From: Schaedlerella arabinosiphila
Lineage (GTDB): Bacteria > Bacillota > Clostridia > Lachnospirales > Lachnospiraceae
Direction: 5' to 3'
Length of the DNA stretch: 64,000 nt
NCBI RefSeq assembly: GCF_003885045.1
Contig: NZ_RHJS01000002.1
Coordinates: 496,001 to 560,000, forward strand
Each line of letters opens with the position of its first letter. The first letter of the stretch is position 1. Below, one piece after another: positions 24,388-33,401 of this stretch. Below the pieces are notes generated by a model that was given only the letters and a program-made list of their open reading frames with translations, had not been told where the DNA came from and searched no databases. The translations under genes and the position numbers were made by a program.

Positions 24388-24607
24388 GGAGTCGTTTTTG
24401 TGATAATTTTCAGGAAAAATGATAATTTACATGGGAAAGAAATAGATTTTAGGAAAGAGAGCCCAGGAGAGTATGATATAAAGTCCGATTTGTTGCGGTT
24501 CGGGTCGCTTTAGAGAGAGAAACCAGAAAAGAAATCCGGTATAGTAAATGCATCAAAAGAAAACGCCGTGTCAAATATACGGAGGAAAGGAAGGGAGATT
24601 TATTATT

Positions 24608-26137
24608 ATGAAATGGAAAAAGGGAATGGCTGTTTTGACAGCCGCGGCATGTCTGGCAGGCTGCCTGGCGGGATGTTCAGGTTCGGGTTCGGACTCAGGG
24701 TCAAAGGAAAGCAGTAAAGAAGAAAGCACAGAGATCAAGGATATTACCTGGATGTACGCACAGATGTCCGGTATGATCCCGGAAGACCTGCAGAAGGTGG
24801 AGGATGCGCTGAATGAGATCACGGAGGAAAAGATCCAGGTACATGTAAATCTGAACCCGGTATCGTTTGCGGATTATCAGAACCAAATCAGCCTGATCAT
24901 GGCAAGCCAGGAGAAAATGGATATCATTACGACAGCAGGCTCCAATATCTGGTCCGCATTGTTAAGCCAGAGGCAGCTGACACCGTTGAATGACCTTCTG
25001 GATGAGTATGGTGCGGATATCAAAGATACGGTACCGGAGGATTATTTCCGCGGGACCACGGTAAATGGGAACATCTATGCGGTTACGACAAATGGAACAA
25101 AATCAGATAATTATAATATTGTTCTCCGCAAAGACCTGGTAGATAAATATGATCTGCAGGATGAGGTGGAAAAGATCAAGGCCAGTGACAGTATTTTAGA
25201 TATGGATGAGAACTTTGAGATCCTGGAAGGGATTTTCCAGGTGATCAAGGAAAATGAGCCGGAGATGGAGATCTTATTCCCTTGGGGCTCGAACATGGGG
25301 ATCAATTATGACCAGCTCAGCGACAGGCTGGGAGTGATGATGTACGATGGAGAGGATATTGAAAATCTGTTTGCCAGCGAAGAGTATAAGAAGCTTTGTG
25401 AGACCATCTATGGATGGGCGCGGGATGGCTATATCATGAAGGACGCGGCGACCACCACAGAGTCGGCAGGCTCCCTGATGAAGAGCGGACGTCTGTTTGC
25501 GTATACGTTAAGCTCCGGGCGCGGAAATTATATAGATCCCGGGGCGGCCAATGGCTATGAGGCGTATTGTGTAAACCTGCGGAAACCGTCTATCAGCAAC
25601 AACAGTATTACCCTGTTCGCAAATTGTATCCCGACTACGACGACGGAGCCGGAAGCTGCCATGAAGTTTTTGAATCTCCTGTACAGCGACGCTGACGTAG
25701 TGAACCTGATGGCCTACGGGGTCAAGGGAGAGCATTATGTAGAAAAGGAAGACGGCTGGATCGCATATCCGGATGGTGTGGACGCAAGCAACAGCAAATA
25801 TCCGGGAGACCAGACTTATATGTATGGAAATGCGTTCCTGCTTGCGGACCATGAGACCTATACCACCCAGAGCGCTGAAGAGGGAAAGGCGTATGACGCG
25901 GGAGCCTACATTACAAATTGTATGGGCTTTAATTATAGCTCCGATGAAATTAAGAATGAGGTCGCTGCCTGCTCCGCGGTATTGAATGAGTTCCGTACCG
26001 GGCTGGAGATGGGGGCCATGGATCCGGCGACAGAATTACCTGCTTTTCTGAAAAAACTGGAAAAGAGCGGGATCAATGTAATCATAGAGGAGAAGCAGAA
26101 ACAGCTGGATGAATGGAAGGAAACACTGAAGGAATAG
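24608..26137 (+). CDS. Sugar ABC transporter solute-binding lipoprotein (LipO type)
   Basis: A 509-residue lipoprotein. A signal peptide with lipobox ends at LAGCSGSGSDSG (Cys about residue 23), then a serine/glycine linker and a large bilobal binding domain. The length over 500 residues and permeases of the LplB/LplC type place it with the LipO/YtcQ group, which bind oligosaccharides on the outer face. The ATG at 24608 follows GGAAAGGAAGGGAG; an upstream in-frame ATG would put extra charged residues before the signal peptide. Two permease genes follow after an attenuating hairpin. No ATPase is encoded here, so a shared MsmK-type ATPase is presumably used. Confidence 0.9.
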   Translation: MKWKKGMAVLTAAACLAGCLAGCSGSGSDSGSKESSKEESTEIKDITWMYAQMSGMIPEDLQKVEDALNEITEEKIQVHVNLNPVSFADYQNQISLIMASQEKMDIITTAGSNIWSALLSQRQLTPLNDLLDEYGADIKDTVPEDYFRGTTVNGNIYAVTTNGTKSDNYNIVLRKDLVDKYDLQDEVEKIKASDSILDMDENFEILEGIFQVIKENEPEMEILFPWGSNMGINYDQLSDRLGVMMYDGEDIENLFASEEYKKLCETIYGWARDGYIMKDAATTTESAGSLMKSGRLFAYTLSSGRGNYIDPGAANGYEAYCVNLRKPSISNNSITLFANCIPTTTTEPEAAMKFLNLLYSDADVVNLMAYGVKGEHYVEKEDGWIAYPDGVDASNSKYPGDQTYMYGNAFLLADHETYTTQSAEEGKAYDAGAYITNCMGFNYSSDEIKNEVAACSAVLNEFRTGLEMGAMDPATELPAFLKKLEKSGINVIIEEKQKQLDEWKETLKE

Positions 26138-26166
26138 AAACAGGCATCCGTAATCTGATAAAACAG

Positions 26167-26203
26167 AAAAAAATGCTGCTGCAATACTGCGGCAGCATTT
26201 TTT
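26167..26203 (+). terminator. Attenuator hairpin between binding protein and permeases
   Basis: AAAAAATGCTGC pairs with GCAGCATTTTTT around a short loop. It stands between the binding-protein gene and the permease genes and would lower permease expression relative to the binding protein. Confidence 0.8.
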
Positions 26204-26243
26204 AAGAATGAGGTAGAAGATGAAAAGTAAACAGGGAGAAATT

Positions 26244-27164
26244 ATGGCCAACAAGAAAAAAGCAAACTGGAAGGCACAGCTTCCGCTGCTGCTTATGACA
26301 GTGCCGGGAATGCTGTATCTCTTTATAAATAACTATATTCCGATCTGCGGACTTTTTATAGCATTCAAGGACATTGATTATTCGAAGGGGATTTTTAAGT
26401 CGGACTGGAATGGATTTGAGAATTTTAAATATTTGTTCCGTACGGAGGACGCATTTATCATTACACGGAATACCATCCTTTATAATCTGACATTTATTAT
26501 TCTGAATGTGGTGATCTGCGTGGCCGTTGCCGTCATGCTCAGTGAAGTGTCAAAGAAGTTTATGATGAAATTCTATCAGACGGCGCTGCTGCTTCCCCAT
26601 CTGATCTCCATCATCATCATCGCGTACATAGCCTATGCGTTTTTGAACAGCGATACAGGATTTATCAACCACAGCATCCAGGAGGCCATGGGAAGGGATC
26701 CGGTTAATTTTTACGCAGACCCAAAATACTGGCCGTTTATCCTGGTGATCGTACAGGTGTGGAAGACCATGGGGTATACGTCGATTATTTACTTTTCCGC
26801 GATCCTGGGTATAGACAGGAGCTTGTATGAGGCAGCCGTAGTGGACGGGGCGGGAAAGATGAAACAGATCTTCTACATTACACTGCCGCTTTTACGACCG
26901 ACGATCATCACGATGGTGCTGATGAATGTGGGGAGGATCTTCTATTCAGACTTCGGGTTGTTCCTGCAGGTGCCGATGAACCAGGGGGCACTGTTTAATG
27001 TGACCAACACCATTGATACCTACGTGTACCGCGCGCTGCTTTTGAACAACGATATCGGAATGGCGAGCGCGGCAGGTCTGTATCAGTCGATCGTGGGATT
27101 CCTTCTGGTACTCGGAGCGAACCTGCTGGTACGGAAGATGGATCCGGAGAATGCATTGTTCTAG
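26244..27164 (+). CDS. Sugar ABC transporter permease (LplB-like)
   Basis: A 306-residue membrane protein with six transmembrane segments. The conserved cytoplasmic loop that docks to the ATPase reads YEAAVVDGAGKMKQIFYITL (EAA motif) near residue 200. The N-terminus ANKKKANWKAQLPLLLMTVP, followed by LFINNYIPICGLFIAFKDID, is typical of LplB-type permeases. The ATG at 26244 (after AGGGAGAA) is chosen; an in-frame ATG at 26220 with GAGGTAGAAG before it is also possible. It pairs with the permease that begins 13 bases downstream. Confidence 0.9.
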   Translation: MANKKKANWKAQLPLLLMTVPGMLYLFINNYIPICGLFIAFKDIDYSKGIFKSDWNGFENFKYLFRTEDAFIITRNTILYNLTFIILNVVICVAVAVMLSEVSKKFMMKFYQTALLLPHLISIIIIAYIAYAFLNSDTGFINHSIQEAMGRDPVNFYADPKYWPFILVIVQVWKTMGYTSIIYFSAILGIDRSLYEAAVVDGAGKMKQIFYITLPLLRPTIITMVLMNVGRIFYSDFGLFLQVPMNQGALFNVTNTIDTYVYRALLLNNDIGMASAAGLYQSIVGFLLVLGANLLVRKMDPENALF

Positions 27165-27177
27165 GGAGGAGCTTGTA

Positions 27178-28068
27178 ATGAGAAAATTAAAAAGTGAAAC
27201 TACATTTCAGATCGTGATCAATATCATCTTGATTTTTCTGACCTTGTGCAGCCTGCTGCCGTTTGTGCTGCTGATCATGTCTTCCGTGACGCAGGAAAGC
27301 GCGCTGATCGCTGACGGCTACCAGTTCTGGCCCAGGGTATTCAGCCTGGATGCCTACCGTTACATCATCGCAAGGGCAGGAACGATTTTTAAAGCCTACG
27401 GGATCACCATGCTGGTGACACTTGTGGGGACGACGATTTCCCTGATCATTACGCCGCTGCTGGCGTACCCCCTTTCCCGCCAGGACTTTAAGCTGCACAA
27501 TGTAATGTCTTTTCTGGTATTTTTTACCATGCTGTTTAACGGCGGGCTGGTACCCACCTACATGATGTGGACGCAGATCTTCCACATCAAAAATACACTT
27601 CCGGCGCTGATCATCCCGGCATTGCTGCTCAATGCGTTCAATGTAATGCTGATGAAGAATTATTTCAAAATGAATATCCCCTATTCGCTGATCGAGGCGG
27701 CGAAGATCGACGGGGCGGGTGAGTTCTTTATCTTTTACCGGGTGGTGATGCCGCTGTCCAAGCCGATCATGGCAACGGTGGGATTATTCGTCGGGATCAA
27801 TTACTGGAATGACTGGATGAACGGTCTGTATTATGTGACAGACGCAAACCTGTTCAGCCTGCAGAACTTCCTGAACCGTATGATGCAGAATATCAATTAC
27901 CTGGCAACGGCGGAAGGCGCGGAAGTAGCGCAGGGGTCAATGATCATGCCCAGCTCTTCCATGCGGATGGCGCTGGCGGTGATCGGCGTACTGCCGATCA
28001 TGGTATTGTACCCGTTTTTCCAGAAATACTTTGTCAAGGGTATGACGGTTGGCTCGGTGAAAGGGTGA
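27178..28068 (+). CDS. Sugar ABC transporter permease (LplC-like)
   Basis: A 296-residue permease with six predicted membrane helices. The EAA loop is LIEAAKIDGAGEFFIFYRVV near residue 185. The C-terminus PFFQKYFVKGMTVGSVKG is the standard ending of LplC-type proteins. GGGAGGAG precedes the ATG at 27178. It ends 31 bases from the converging histidine kinase gene and no clear terminator lies between, so transcripts from both sides may collide or overlap. Confidence 0.9.
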   Translation: MRKLKSETTFQIVINIILIFLTLCSLLPFVLLIMSSVTQESALIADGYQFWPRVFSLDAYRYIIARAGTIFKAYGITMLVTLVGTTISLIITPLLAYPLSRQDFKLHNVMSFLVFFTMLFNGGLVPTYMMWTQIFHIKNTLPALIIPALLLNAFNVMLMKNYFKMNIPYSLIEAAKIDGAGEFFIFYRVVMPLSKPIMATVGLFVGINYWNDWMNGLYYVTDANLFSLQNFLNRMMQNINYLATAEGAEVAQGSMIMPSSSMRMALAVIGVLPIMVLYPFFQKYFVKGMTVGSVKG

Positions 28069-28099
28069 GAGCTGCGCTGCTGTGAAGAACCGGCAGGGT

Positions 28100-29758
28100 T
28101 CATCCGGGCAAGGGCAGCGTGATCGTAACGACAGCACCGGAGTCATTGGAAAGCAGCATGGAGGAATCCGGGCATTCCAGATCCAGACGCTGGCGGATAT
28201 TTACAAGGCCGATGTGCTGCCCGTCTCCCGGAGTGGATGGGTGGGAGTTAAATTCATCCATCAGCTCCCGGGGGAATCCGCATCCATTGTCGTGTACGGC
28301 CAGGACCATCCGGTTCTGCCGTATGCAGGTCCGGATTTCGATGACCAGAGGCTCATAGGGCTCTAAGGCATGCTTGAAGATATTTTCTACCAGGGTCTGG
28401 ATAGTCAGGATCGGGATCTCAAAATCATTCAGGTCAGGATCCAGACGATAGTTGACGGTGATCTGGTCCGGATAGCGAATCCGCTGCAGGGTAAGATAAT
28501 TTTCCAGATGCTCCAGTTCGTGGCGCAGCGTGGCGGTCCGGATGGTCAGGTTCATAGTATTGCGCATGTACTGCGACAGACATTTGACCACTTCTGTAAT
28601 CTTTTTGTTTTCCTTCATCTGTACCATCACACCGATCGTGTTCAATATATTGATAATGAAATGGGGCTTGATCTGGTGCTGCAGGTACTGCAGCTGGATG
28701 TCTTTTAGGCGGAGCTGCTTTTCGTAGACATCAATCTTCAGCATCTGGATTTCGTGGGACATACTGCTCAGGGCCTGGTTGATGTGGAGGACTTCCTGGG
28801 GCATGCCCTCATTGGAAGGCGTATAGTCCAGATTGCCGGATTCGTACTGGGTGATCACAGCCAGAACCTGGTTCAAGGGATCCTTAATGATCCGCCTTAA
28901 GGCAGTGTTGGCAACGGCGATGGTCAGCAAAGCAAATATGCTGACTCCGATCAGGAACCGCAGGCTGACACTCATGGTCGCCAGATAATGTGATTCGGGC
29001 GTGCTGACAGAGAGCACCAGGGGAGCAGCGGAGGATGCCTGGCTTGTAGTGATGTAAGTATGTGTGGATAATGCCTCGGCAGGATCCGCGCCCGGGCTGG
29101 AGGACAGATATTCTCCCTGCTCATCTGTCAGGAAAAGAAATGCGTCAGGATAGGGAGACAGACCGGAGACTTCGGGCAGCAGGGAATCCGTGCTGACCCA
29201 GGAGCCGTAGCAGAAACCGTTCATCCATTGCAGATACAGCAGGTACCGGCGCCCGTCCAGCTCTTTGAGATGCCAGCCGGAAAAGGCGCTCAGGCCGGTC
29301 TCTTCCATGATGGAAGAGACCGTGTCCTTGATCTTGAGCCGGGTATTGTAGGTCTGGGGCGAGTTGGGGGAATTGTTGAAGACATAGCCGTATTCGTCAT
29401 TTTCCGCGTCATAAAGAAACAGGCCCTCACAGTGGTTTAAAAACAGGATATTGGAAGAAAAATCAGAAATAATATCTGATTTTCTTCGGTAGATATCACC
29501 AGAGCCGAGGGCGGAAAAGTCCGGAGCGCCTTCCTGTATCCGGTACATGTGCAGGGAAGAGGAGATCCTGGAGAGGCACTGGTCCAGTTCATTCATATAT
29601 AAATTCAGCGCCTGCTGCTGCGCGGCGGTGAACTGGCTTTTTACCATATGCAGGCTGTAAAGACTGAACACAAAAACAATGGTAAGAAGAAACAGAGTGA
29701 TGGATGTATAAATAGTTCGGAGCAGCTTTACCATGCTGTAAGATTTATGGCGTATCAT
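28100..29758 (-). CDS. YesM-type sensor histidine kinase
   Basis: A 552-residue membrane kinase. The first transmembrane helix covers residues 10-38, an extracellular sensor domain runs to about 262, the second helix is at 263-285 and a HAMP-like linker follows. The His_kinase domain contains LQYLQHQIKPHFIINILNTI with phospho-acceptor His366. The ATP-binding N box is TLVENIFKHALEP and the G boxes DNGCGFP and HIGLVNIRQRL follow. AGGAGG precedes the ATG. It converges on the transporter operon, and with the response regulator at 22798 would form the sugar-sensing pair for that transporter. Confidence 0.9.
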   Translation of the reverse strand: MIRHKSYSMVKLLRTIYTSITLFLLTIVFVFSLYSLHMVKSQFTAAQQQALNLYMNELDQCLSRISSSLHMYRIQEGAPDFSALGSGDIYRRKSDIISDFSSNILFLNHCEGLFLYDAENDEYGYVFNNSPNSPQTYNTRLKIKDTVSSIMEETGLSAFSGWHLKELDGRRYLLYLQWMNGFCYGSWVSTDSLLPEVSGLSPYPDAFLFLTDEQGEYLSSSPGADPAEALSTHTYITTSQASSAAPLVLSVSTPESHYLATMSVSLRFLIGVSIFALLTIAVANTALRRIIKDPLNQVLAVITQYESGNLDYTPSNEGMPQEVLHINQALSSMSHEIQMLKIDVYEKQLRLKDIQLQYLQHQIKPHFIINILNTIGVMVQMKENKKITEVVKCLSQYMRNTMNLTIRTATLRHELEHLENYLTLQRIRYPDQITVNYRLDPDLNDFEIPILTIQTLVENIFKHALEPYEPLVIEIRTCIRQNRMVLAVHDNGCGFPRELMDEFNSHPSTPGDGQHIGLVNIRQRLDLECPDSSMLLSNDSGAVVTITLPLPG

Positions 29759-30081
29759 GAGGTTCCTCCTCCTAATTAATGTAGCGCCCCCTCCCTTTGG
29801 CCGAGGACATGTTGCCGGAAGGCATTTGGAAAAATGCTCCTTGGAGCATCCAACCGCACAGCTGGCAATTTAGTTGTAACACAGAATAGGAAAAAAGGCA
29901 ATGGGATGTAAAGATATGCGGTGTTTTGCAAAAGAAATGCCATAGAAAGAAATGGTCTGGAAATTGTATAATGCAGACATAATGAAGCACAAGGAACGGT
30001 CAATATAAATGCATCAGTGTTATTACCGCAGTCCGGAAGGCTTCATACGGAATACAAAAAATAGTAGAAAGAAGGGGCATT
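29759..30081. other. Divergent intergenic region, promoters expected
   Basis: This 323-base gap separates the leftward kinase from the rightward keto-sugar cluster. It must hold promoters for both. I see an A/T-rich zone near 29940-30060 with TATAAT at 29967-29972, preceded by TGGAAA, as a possible rightward -10 box. A hairpin AATGCTCC-TT-GGAGCATC lies at 29833-29850. A 16-base string CCAACCGCACAGCTGG (29850-29865) is repeated exactly at 59359-59374. Short reverse frames here have no ribosome site. Confidence 0.4.
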
Positions 30082-31155
30082 ATGAAAAAATTGAAATTAG
30101 GAATCATCGGCTATGGTTTTATGGGGCAATGGCACAATAACCATGCGGGAACCCTGGAGGAAGTGGAGGTTGTGGCAATCTGCGACACCGATCCTGCCCA
30201 GCTGAACAAGGCGCCGGATACCGCCAGCCGCTACAGCGATCATAAGGAGCTTCTCAAAGATGAAAGGGTAGAATGGGTGGTGATCTGTGTGCCCAATCAT
30301 CTCCATTGCCAGATCGCCATTGATGCGGCAAACGCCAAGAAGCATCTGATCGTGGAGAAACCCTGTGCGTTGAATGTGGAGGAATTTGACCGGATGTATG
30401 CGGCGGCAAAGGAAAACGGCGTGATGTTCACCGTGGATCAGAACCGCCGTTGGGACCGGGATTATTCCATGGTGAAAAAGGCATGGGAGGAAAAACGGCT
30501 TGGGAATATTTTCATGGTGAAATCCAGCCTGTACGGTGTGTTCGGGAAAATGCATGACTGGCACGAGTACAAGGAATACGGCGGCGGAATGCTTTATGAC
30601 TGGGGCGTGCATCTGATCGACCAGATGCTGGATCTGATTCCGGAGAAGATCCTGCAGGTCTGTGCGGATATGAAATGTGCGGTGAATAAAGAGGTGGATG
30701 ATTATTTCCGGATCCTGCTGTATTTCGAAAGCGGCCTCACTGCAGAGATTGAGCTGGGAACCTTCCTGCTTGGAAAGATGCCGAGGTTTTATGTGGCAGG
30801 TGACCAGGGAACGATGGTAGTGGAAGAGATCAAGGCGGAGAACGGCGCCATTTACCGGGCAGGGGAATTCCGGGAGGCTTTGCCGGAAACGGTGAAGAAT
30901 CTGGACGCAGGCCCTACAAGAACATTTTCCACGAAGGCGGAGGATGTGGTGTATACGGAGGAACTGCCGGTGATACAGCGCAGACACAATGATTGGAATG
31001 ATTATTTCCGAAATATCGTGGGAGTGATCAACGGAAAGGAAGAACTGATCGTGAAGCCGGAGCAGGTGCGGCGGGTGCTGCAGGTCATGGAAGCGGCGCG
31101 GGAGTCGGCGGCGATCCGCAGATCGGTGAGCTTTGAGCAAAGAAGGAACTCGTAA
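30082..31155 (+). CDS. Gfo/Idh/MocA-family oxidoreductase
   Basis: A 357-residue NAD(P)-dependent oxidoreductase. The Rossmann motif is LGIIGYGFMGQWH, the catalytic lysine lies in VEKP (Lys93) and Asp173 and His177 sit in YDWGVHLID. It is distinct from the DgpA-like group: it lacks the CEKPMAH and RRAVPTWG motifs and has instead DQNRRWDRDY. The family oxidises or reduces sugars or inositols at a secondary alcohol. AGAAGGGG precedes the ATG. It starts a five-gene cluster with a DgpA-like paralogue, two TIM-barrel isomerase/epimerases and an MFS transporter. Confidence 0.88.
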   Translation: MKKLKLGIIGYGFMGQWHNNHAGTLEEVEVVAICDTDPAQLNKAPDTASRYSDHKELLKDERVEWVVICVPNHLHCQIAIDAANAKKHLIVEKPCALNVEEFDRMYAAAKENGVMFTVDQNRRWDRDYSMVKKAWEEKRLGNIFMVKSSLYGVFGKMHDWHEYKEYGGGMLYDWGVHLIDQMLDLIPEKILQVCADMKCAVNKEVDDYFRILLYFESGLTAEIELGTFLLGKMPRFYVAGDQGTMVVEEIKAENGAIYRAGEFREALPETVKNLDAGPTRTFSTKAEDVVYTEELPVIQRRHNDWNDYFRNIVGVINGKEELIVKPEQVRRVLQVMEAARESAAIRRSVSFEQRRNS

Positions 31156-31180
31156 AACAGGAAATGGAGGAAAGAAAAAA

Positions 31181-32299
31181 ATGAAGAATGGTAAATTACA
31201 GATGGCTTTTATCGGGTGCGGCGGGATTGCGTTTAACAAGCATTTTCCATCTCTGGCAGAGCTGCCGGAGCTTTGTGAAATGGTGGCTTTTTGTGATATT
31301 GTCGAGGAACGTGCGGTGAACGCCGCAAAAGAATACGGTACGGAAGATGCAAAGGTTTATACGGATTATAACGAGATGCTCAAAGATGATGCGATTGATG
31401 TAGTACATGTGCTGACACCGAACGTGGCGCACTGCCCGGCTACGGTCGCGGCATTTGAGGCGGGCAAGCATGTACTCTGTGAAAAGCCGATGGCACATAC
31501 TACGGAGGCGGCACAGAAAATGCTGGATGCATGGAAAAAATCCGGGAAGAAATTCACTGTTGGTTATCAGAACCGTTTTCGTCCGGAGGTGCAGGAGCTG
31601 CATAAAGCATGCCGGGAAGGAGAATTGGGCGAAATCTATTTTGCAAAGGCACATGCTATCCGCAGGCGCGCGGTTCCTACATGGGGTGTATTTCCAGATA
31701 AATCTCAGCAGGGCGGCGGTCCGCTGATCGATATCGGAACCCATGCGCTGGATATGACATTGTGGATGATGGATAATTATAAGCCGAAGTCTGCGTCCGG
31801 TTCGGTATTTTATAAGCTGGGGCATCTGCAGGAAGCGGCAGAAAGCAATATTTTCGGGCCGTGGGATCCAAAGACCTATGAGGTAGAGGATTCTGCGTTT
31901 GGATTTATTAAAATGGAAAATGGAGCCACCATTTATCTGGAAACCTCCTGGGCACTGAATATGCTGGGGGCGAAGGAAGCGGCTGCGACATTGTGCGGAA
32001 CGAAGGCGGGGGCTGAGATCAATTCCGGTATGAGTGTGAAGGATAAGGAAGATAAGCTGGTATTTAACAGGGGACATCACGGAAAGCTGACAGAGGAACA
32101 TTATTCTCCGGGCAAGGCAGTGGCTTATTTCAGCGGCAAGGAAATGACGGACGGAGTGTGCGAGGCGAAGCAGTGGCTGGAAGCGATCCTGAATGATACG
32201 GAGCCGTTGGTAAAGCCGGAGCAGGCATATGTGGTGACCCAGATCCTGGAAGGAATCTATAAGGCGGCAGAGACAGGGAAAGAGGTGTTCTTTGACTAA
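31181..32299 (+). CDS. DgpA-like Gfo/Idh/MocA oxidoreductase, second copy
   Basis: A 372-residue paralogue of the DgpA-like protein at 3314, with long identical stretches (GYQNRF or GYQNRL, AHAxRRRAVPTWGVFP, GGGPLIDIGTHALD, FGPWDP). Catalytic residues are conserved at Lys102, Asp184 and His188. The ATG at 31181 is used because GGAGGAAAG lies in front; an earlier in-frame ATG at 31133 is inside the upstream gene. It should oxidise the C3 hydroxyl of a glycoside, but here no DgpB-like or DgpC-like partner is adjacent. The neighbours are two other TIM-barrel proteins, so its product may go to a different lyase or isomerase. Confidence 0.85.
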   Translation: MKNGKLQMAFIGCGGIAFNKHFPSLAELPELCEMVAFCDIVEERAVNAAKEYGTEDAKVYTDYNEMLKDDAIDVVHVLTPNVAHCPATVAAFEAGKHVLCEKPMAHTTEAAQKMLDAWKKSGKKFTVGYQNRFRPEVQELHKACREGELGEIYFAKAHAIRRRAVPTWGVFPDKSQQGGGPLIDIGTHALDMTLWMMDNYKPKSASGSVFYKLGHLQEAAESNIFGPWDPKTYEVEDSAFGFIKMENGATIYLETSWALNMLGAKEAAATLCGTKAGAEINSGMSVKDKEDKLVFNRGHHGKLTEEHYSPGKAVAYFSGKEMTDGVCEAKQWLEAILNDTEPLVKPEQAYVVTQILEGIYKAAETGKEVFFD

Positions 32300-32357
32300 A
32301 AGCAGTATAAAAGATATGCCAAAGTATCATCTGGTGTTCAGATAGGAGTGTGAAGAG

Positions 32358-33272
32358 ATGAAGTTAGGTCTGGTCAGCGCGATCCTGGATGGGTTGAGCT
32401 TTGAAGAAATGATTGATTGTGTGGCGGAGAATGGACTGGAATGTGTGGAAGTGGCATGCTGGCCGAAGGGGAAGGCAGAACGCAGGTACGCGGGAGTGAG
32501 CCATATTGACGCGGCGGCGCTGGATGAAAAGAAGTGTGCGTATATCCGGGAATATTGTGAAAAGAAGAAGGTGGAGATTTCTTCCCTGGCTTACTATCCC
32601 AATACCATGGATCCGGATATGGAGAAGAGAGATGTGTACATAAAGCATTTGCACACATTGATCGACGCGTCCGCAAGGCTGGGCGTAAATATGGTCACCA
32701 CATTTATCGGGAGGGATCCGAAAAAGACTGTGAGTGAAAATCTGGAGCTGGTGAAGGAAATATGGCCGCCGATTTTGGATCATGCGAAGGAGAAGGGCGT
32801 GAAGATCGCGATCGAGAACTGCCCCATGCTGTTTACGGAGGACGAATGGCCCGGCGGGCAGAATCTGATGACTACACCGGCAATCTGGAGAAAGGTATTT
32901 GAAATCCTGGATTATGAGAATCTGGGGATCAATTATGACCCGTCCCATTTTGTATGGCAGCAGATTGATTATATCCGTCCGCTCTATGAATTTAGAGATA
33001 AGATCTTCCATGTTCATTATAAGGACATCAAGGTCTATCCAGATCGGCTTGCGGATGTGGGAGTGATGGCAGTTCCGCTGCAGTATATGTCACCGAAGCT
33101 GCCCGGACTGGGAGATGTGGACTGGGGAAAATATGTCTCTGCGCTGACGGATATCGGTTATGACGGGTATACCTGTATCGAGGTGGAGGATAAGGCTTAT
33201 GAGGCTTCCATAGAGGACGCAAAAAGGGCTGTGAAACAGAGCGCGGGATATCTGCGGAATTTTGTGGGATAA
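32358..33272 (+). CDS. TIM-barrel sugar phosphate isomerase/epimerase-like protein
   Basis: A 304-residue protein of the AP-endonuclease-2/xylose-isomerase-like fold. Candidate metal ligands are Glu151 (IAIENCPM), Asp192 (INYDPSHF), His219 (FHVHYKD) and Glu274 (TCIEVED), the Glu-Asp-His-Glu set of the family. Such enzymes isomerise or epimerise keto sugars, dehydrate inositol derivatives or cleave 3-keto-glycosides. The gene lies 58 bases after the DgpA-like copy in the same direction, so a keto-sugar substrate is likely. GATAGGAG precedes the ATG. The exact reaction is not determinable. Confidence 0.82.
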   Translation: MKLGLVSAILDGLSFEEMIDCVAENGLECVEVACWPKGKAERRYAGVSHIDAAALDEKKCAYIREYCEKKKVEISSLAYYPNTMDPDMEKRDVYIKHLHTLIDASARLGVNMVTTFIGRDPKKTVSENLELVKEIWPPILDHAKEKGVKIAIENCPMLFTEDEWPGGQNLMTTPAIWRKVFEILDYENLGINYDPSHFVWQQIDYIRPLYEFRDKIFHVHYKDIKVYPDRLADVGVMAVPLQYMSPKLPGLGDVDWGKYVSALTDIGYDGYTCIEVEDKAYEASIEDAKRAVKQSAGYLRNFVG

Positions 33273-33289
33273 AAATGCTGCTAAAAGGA

Positions 33290-33380
33290 AGTTACACTGC
33301 CACTAAGCTCGAAAAGACCTCGCTAAGTGGGCAGGTAACTATAACTCGCACTTAGCACCTGAAGGACAGGTGCTAAGTGC
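33290..33380 (+). repeat. Double hairpin between the two isomerase genes
   Basis: The first stem is AGTTAC (33290-33295) with GTAACT (33335-33340), enclosing CACTAAGC and GCTAAGTG. The second is a perfect 14-pair stem, GCACTTAGCACCTG (33348-33361) with CAGGTGCTAAGTGC (33367-33380). It ends just before the next gene's ribosome site and has no T tract. It may stabilise or process the polycistronic mRNA, or be a small interspersed repeat. Confidence 0.7.
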
Positions 33381-33401
33381 TCATAATAGGAGGGAAGAAG
33401 A

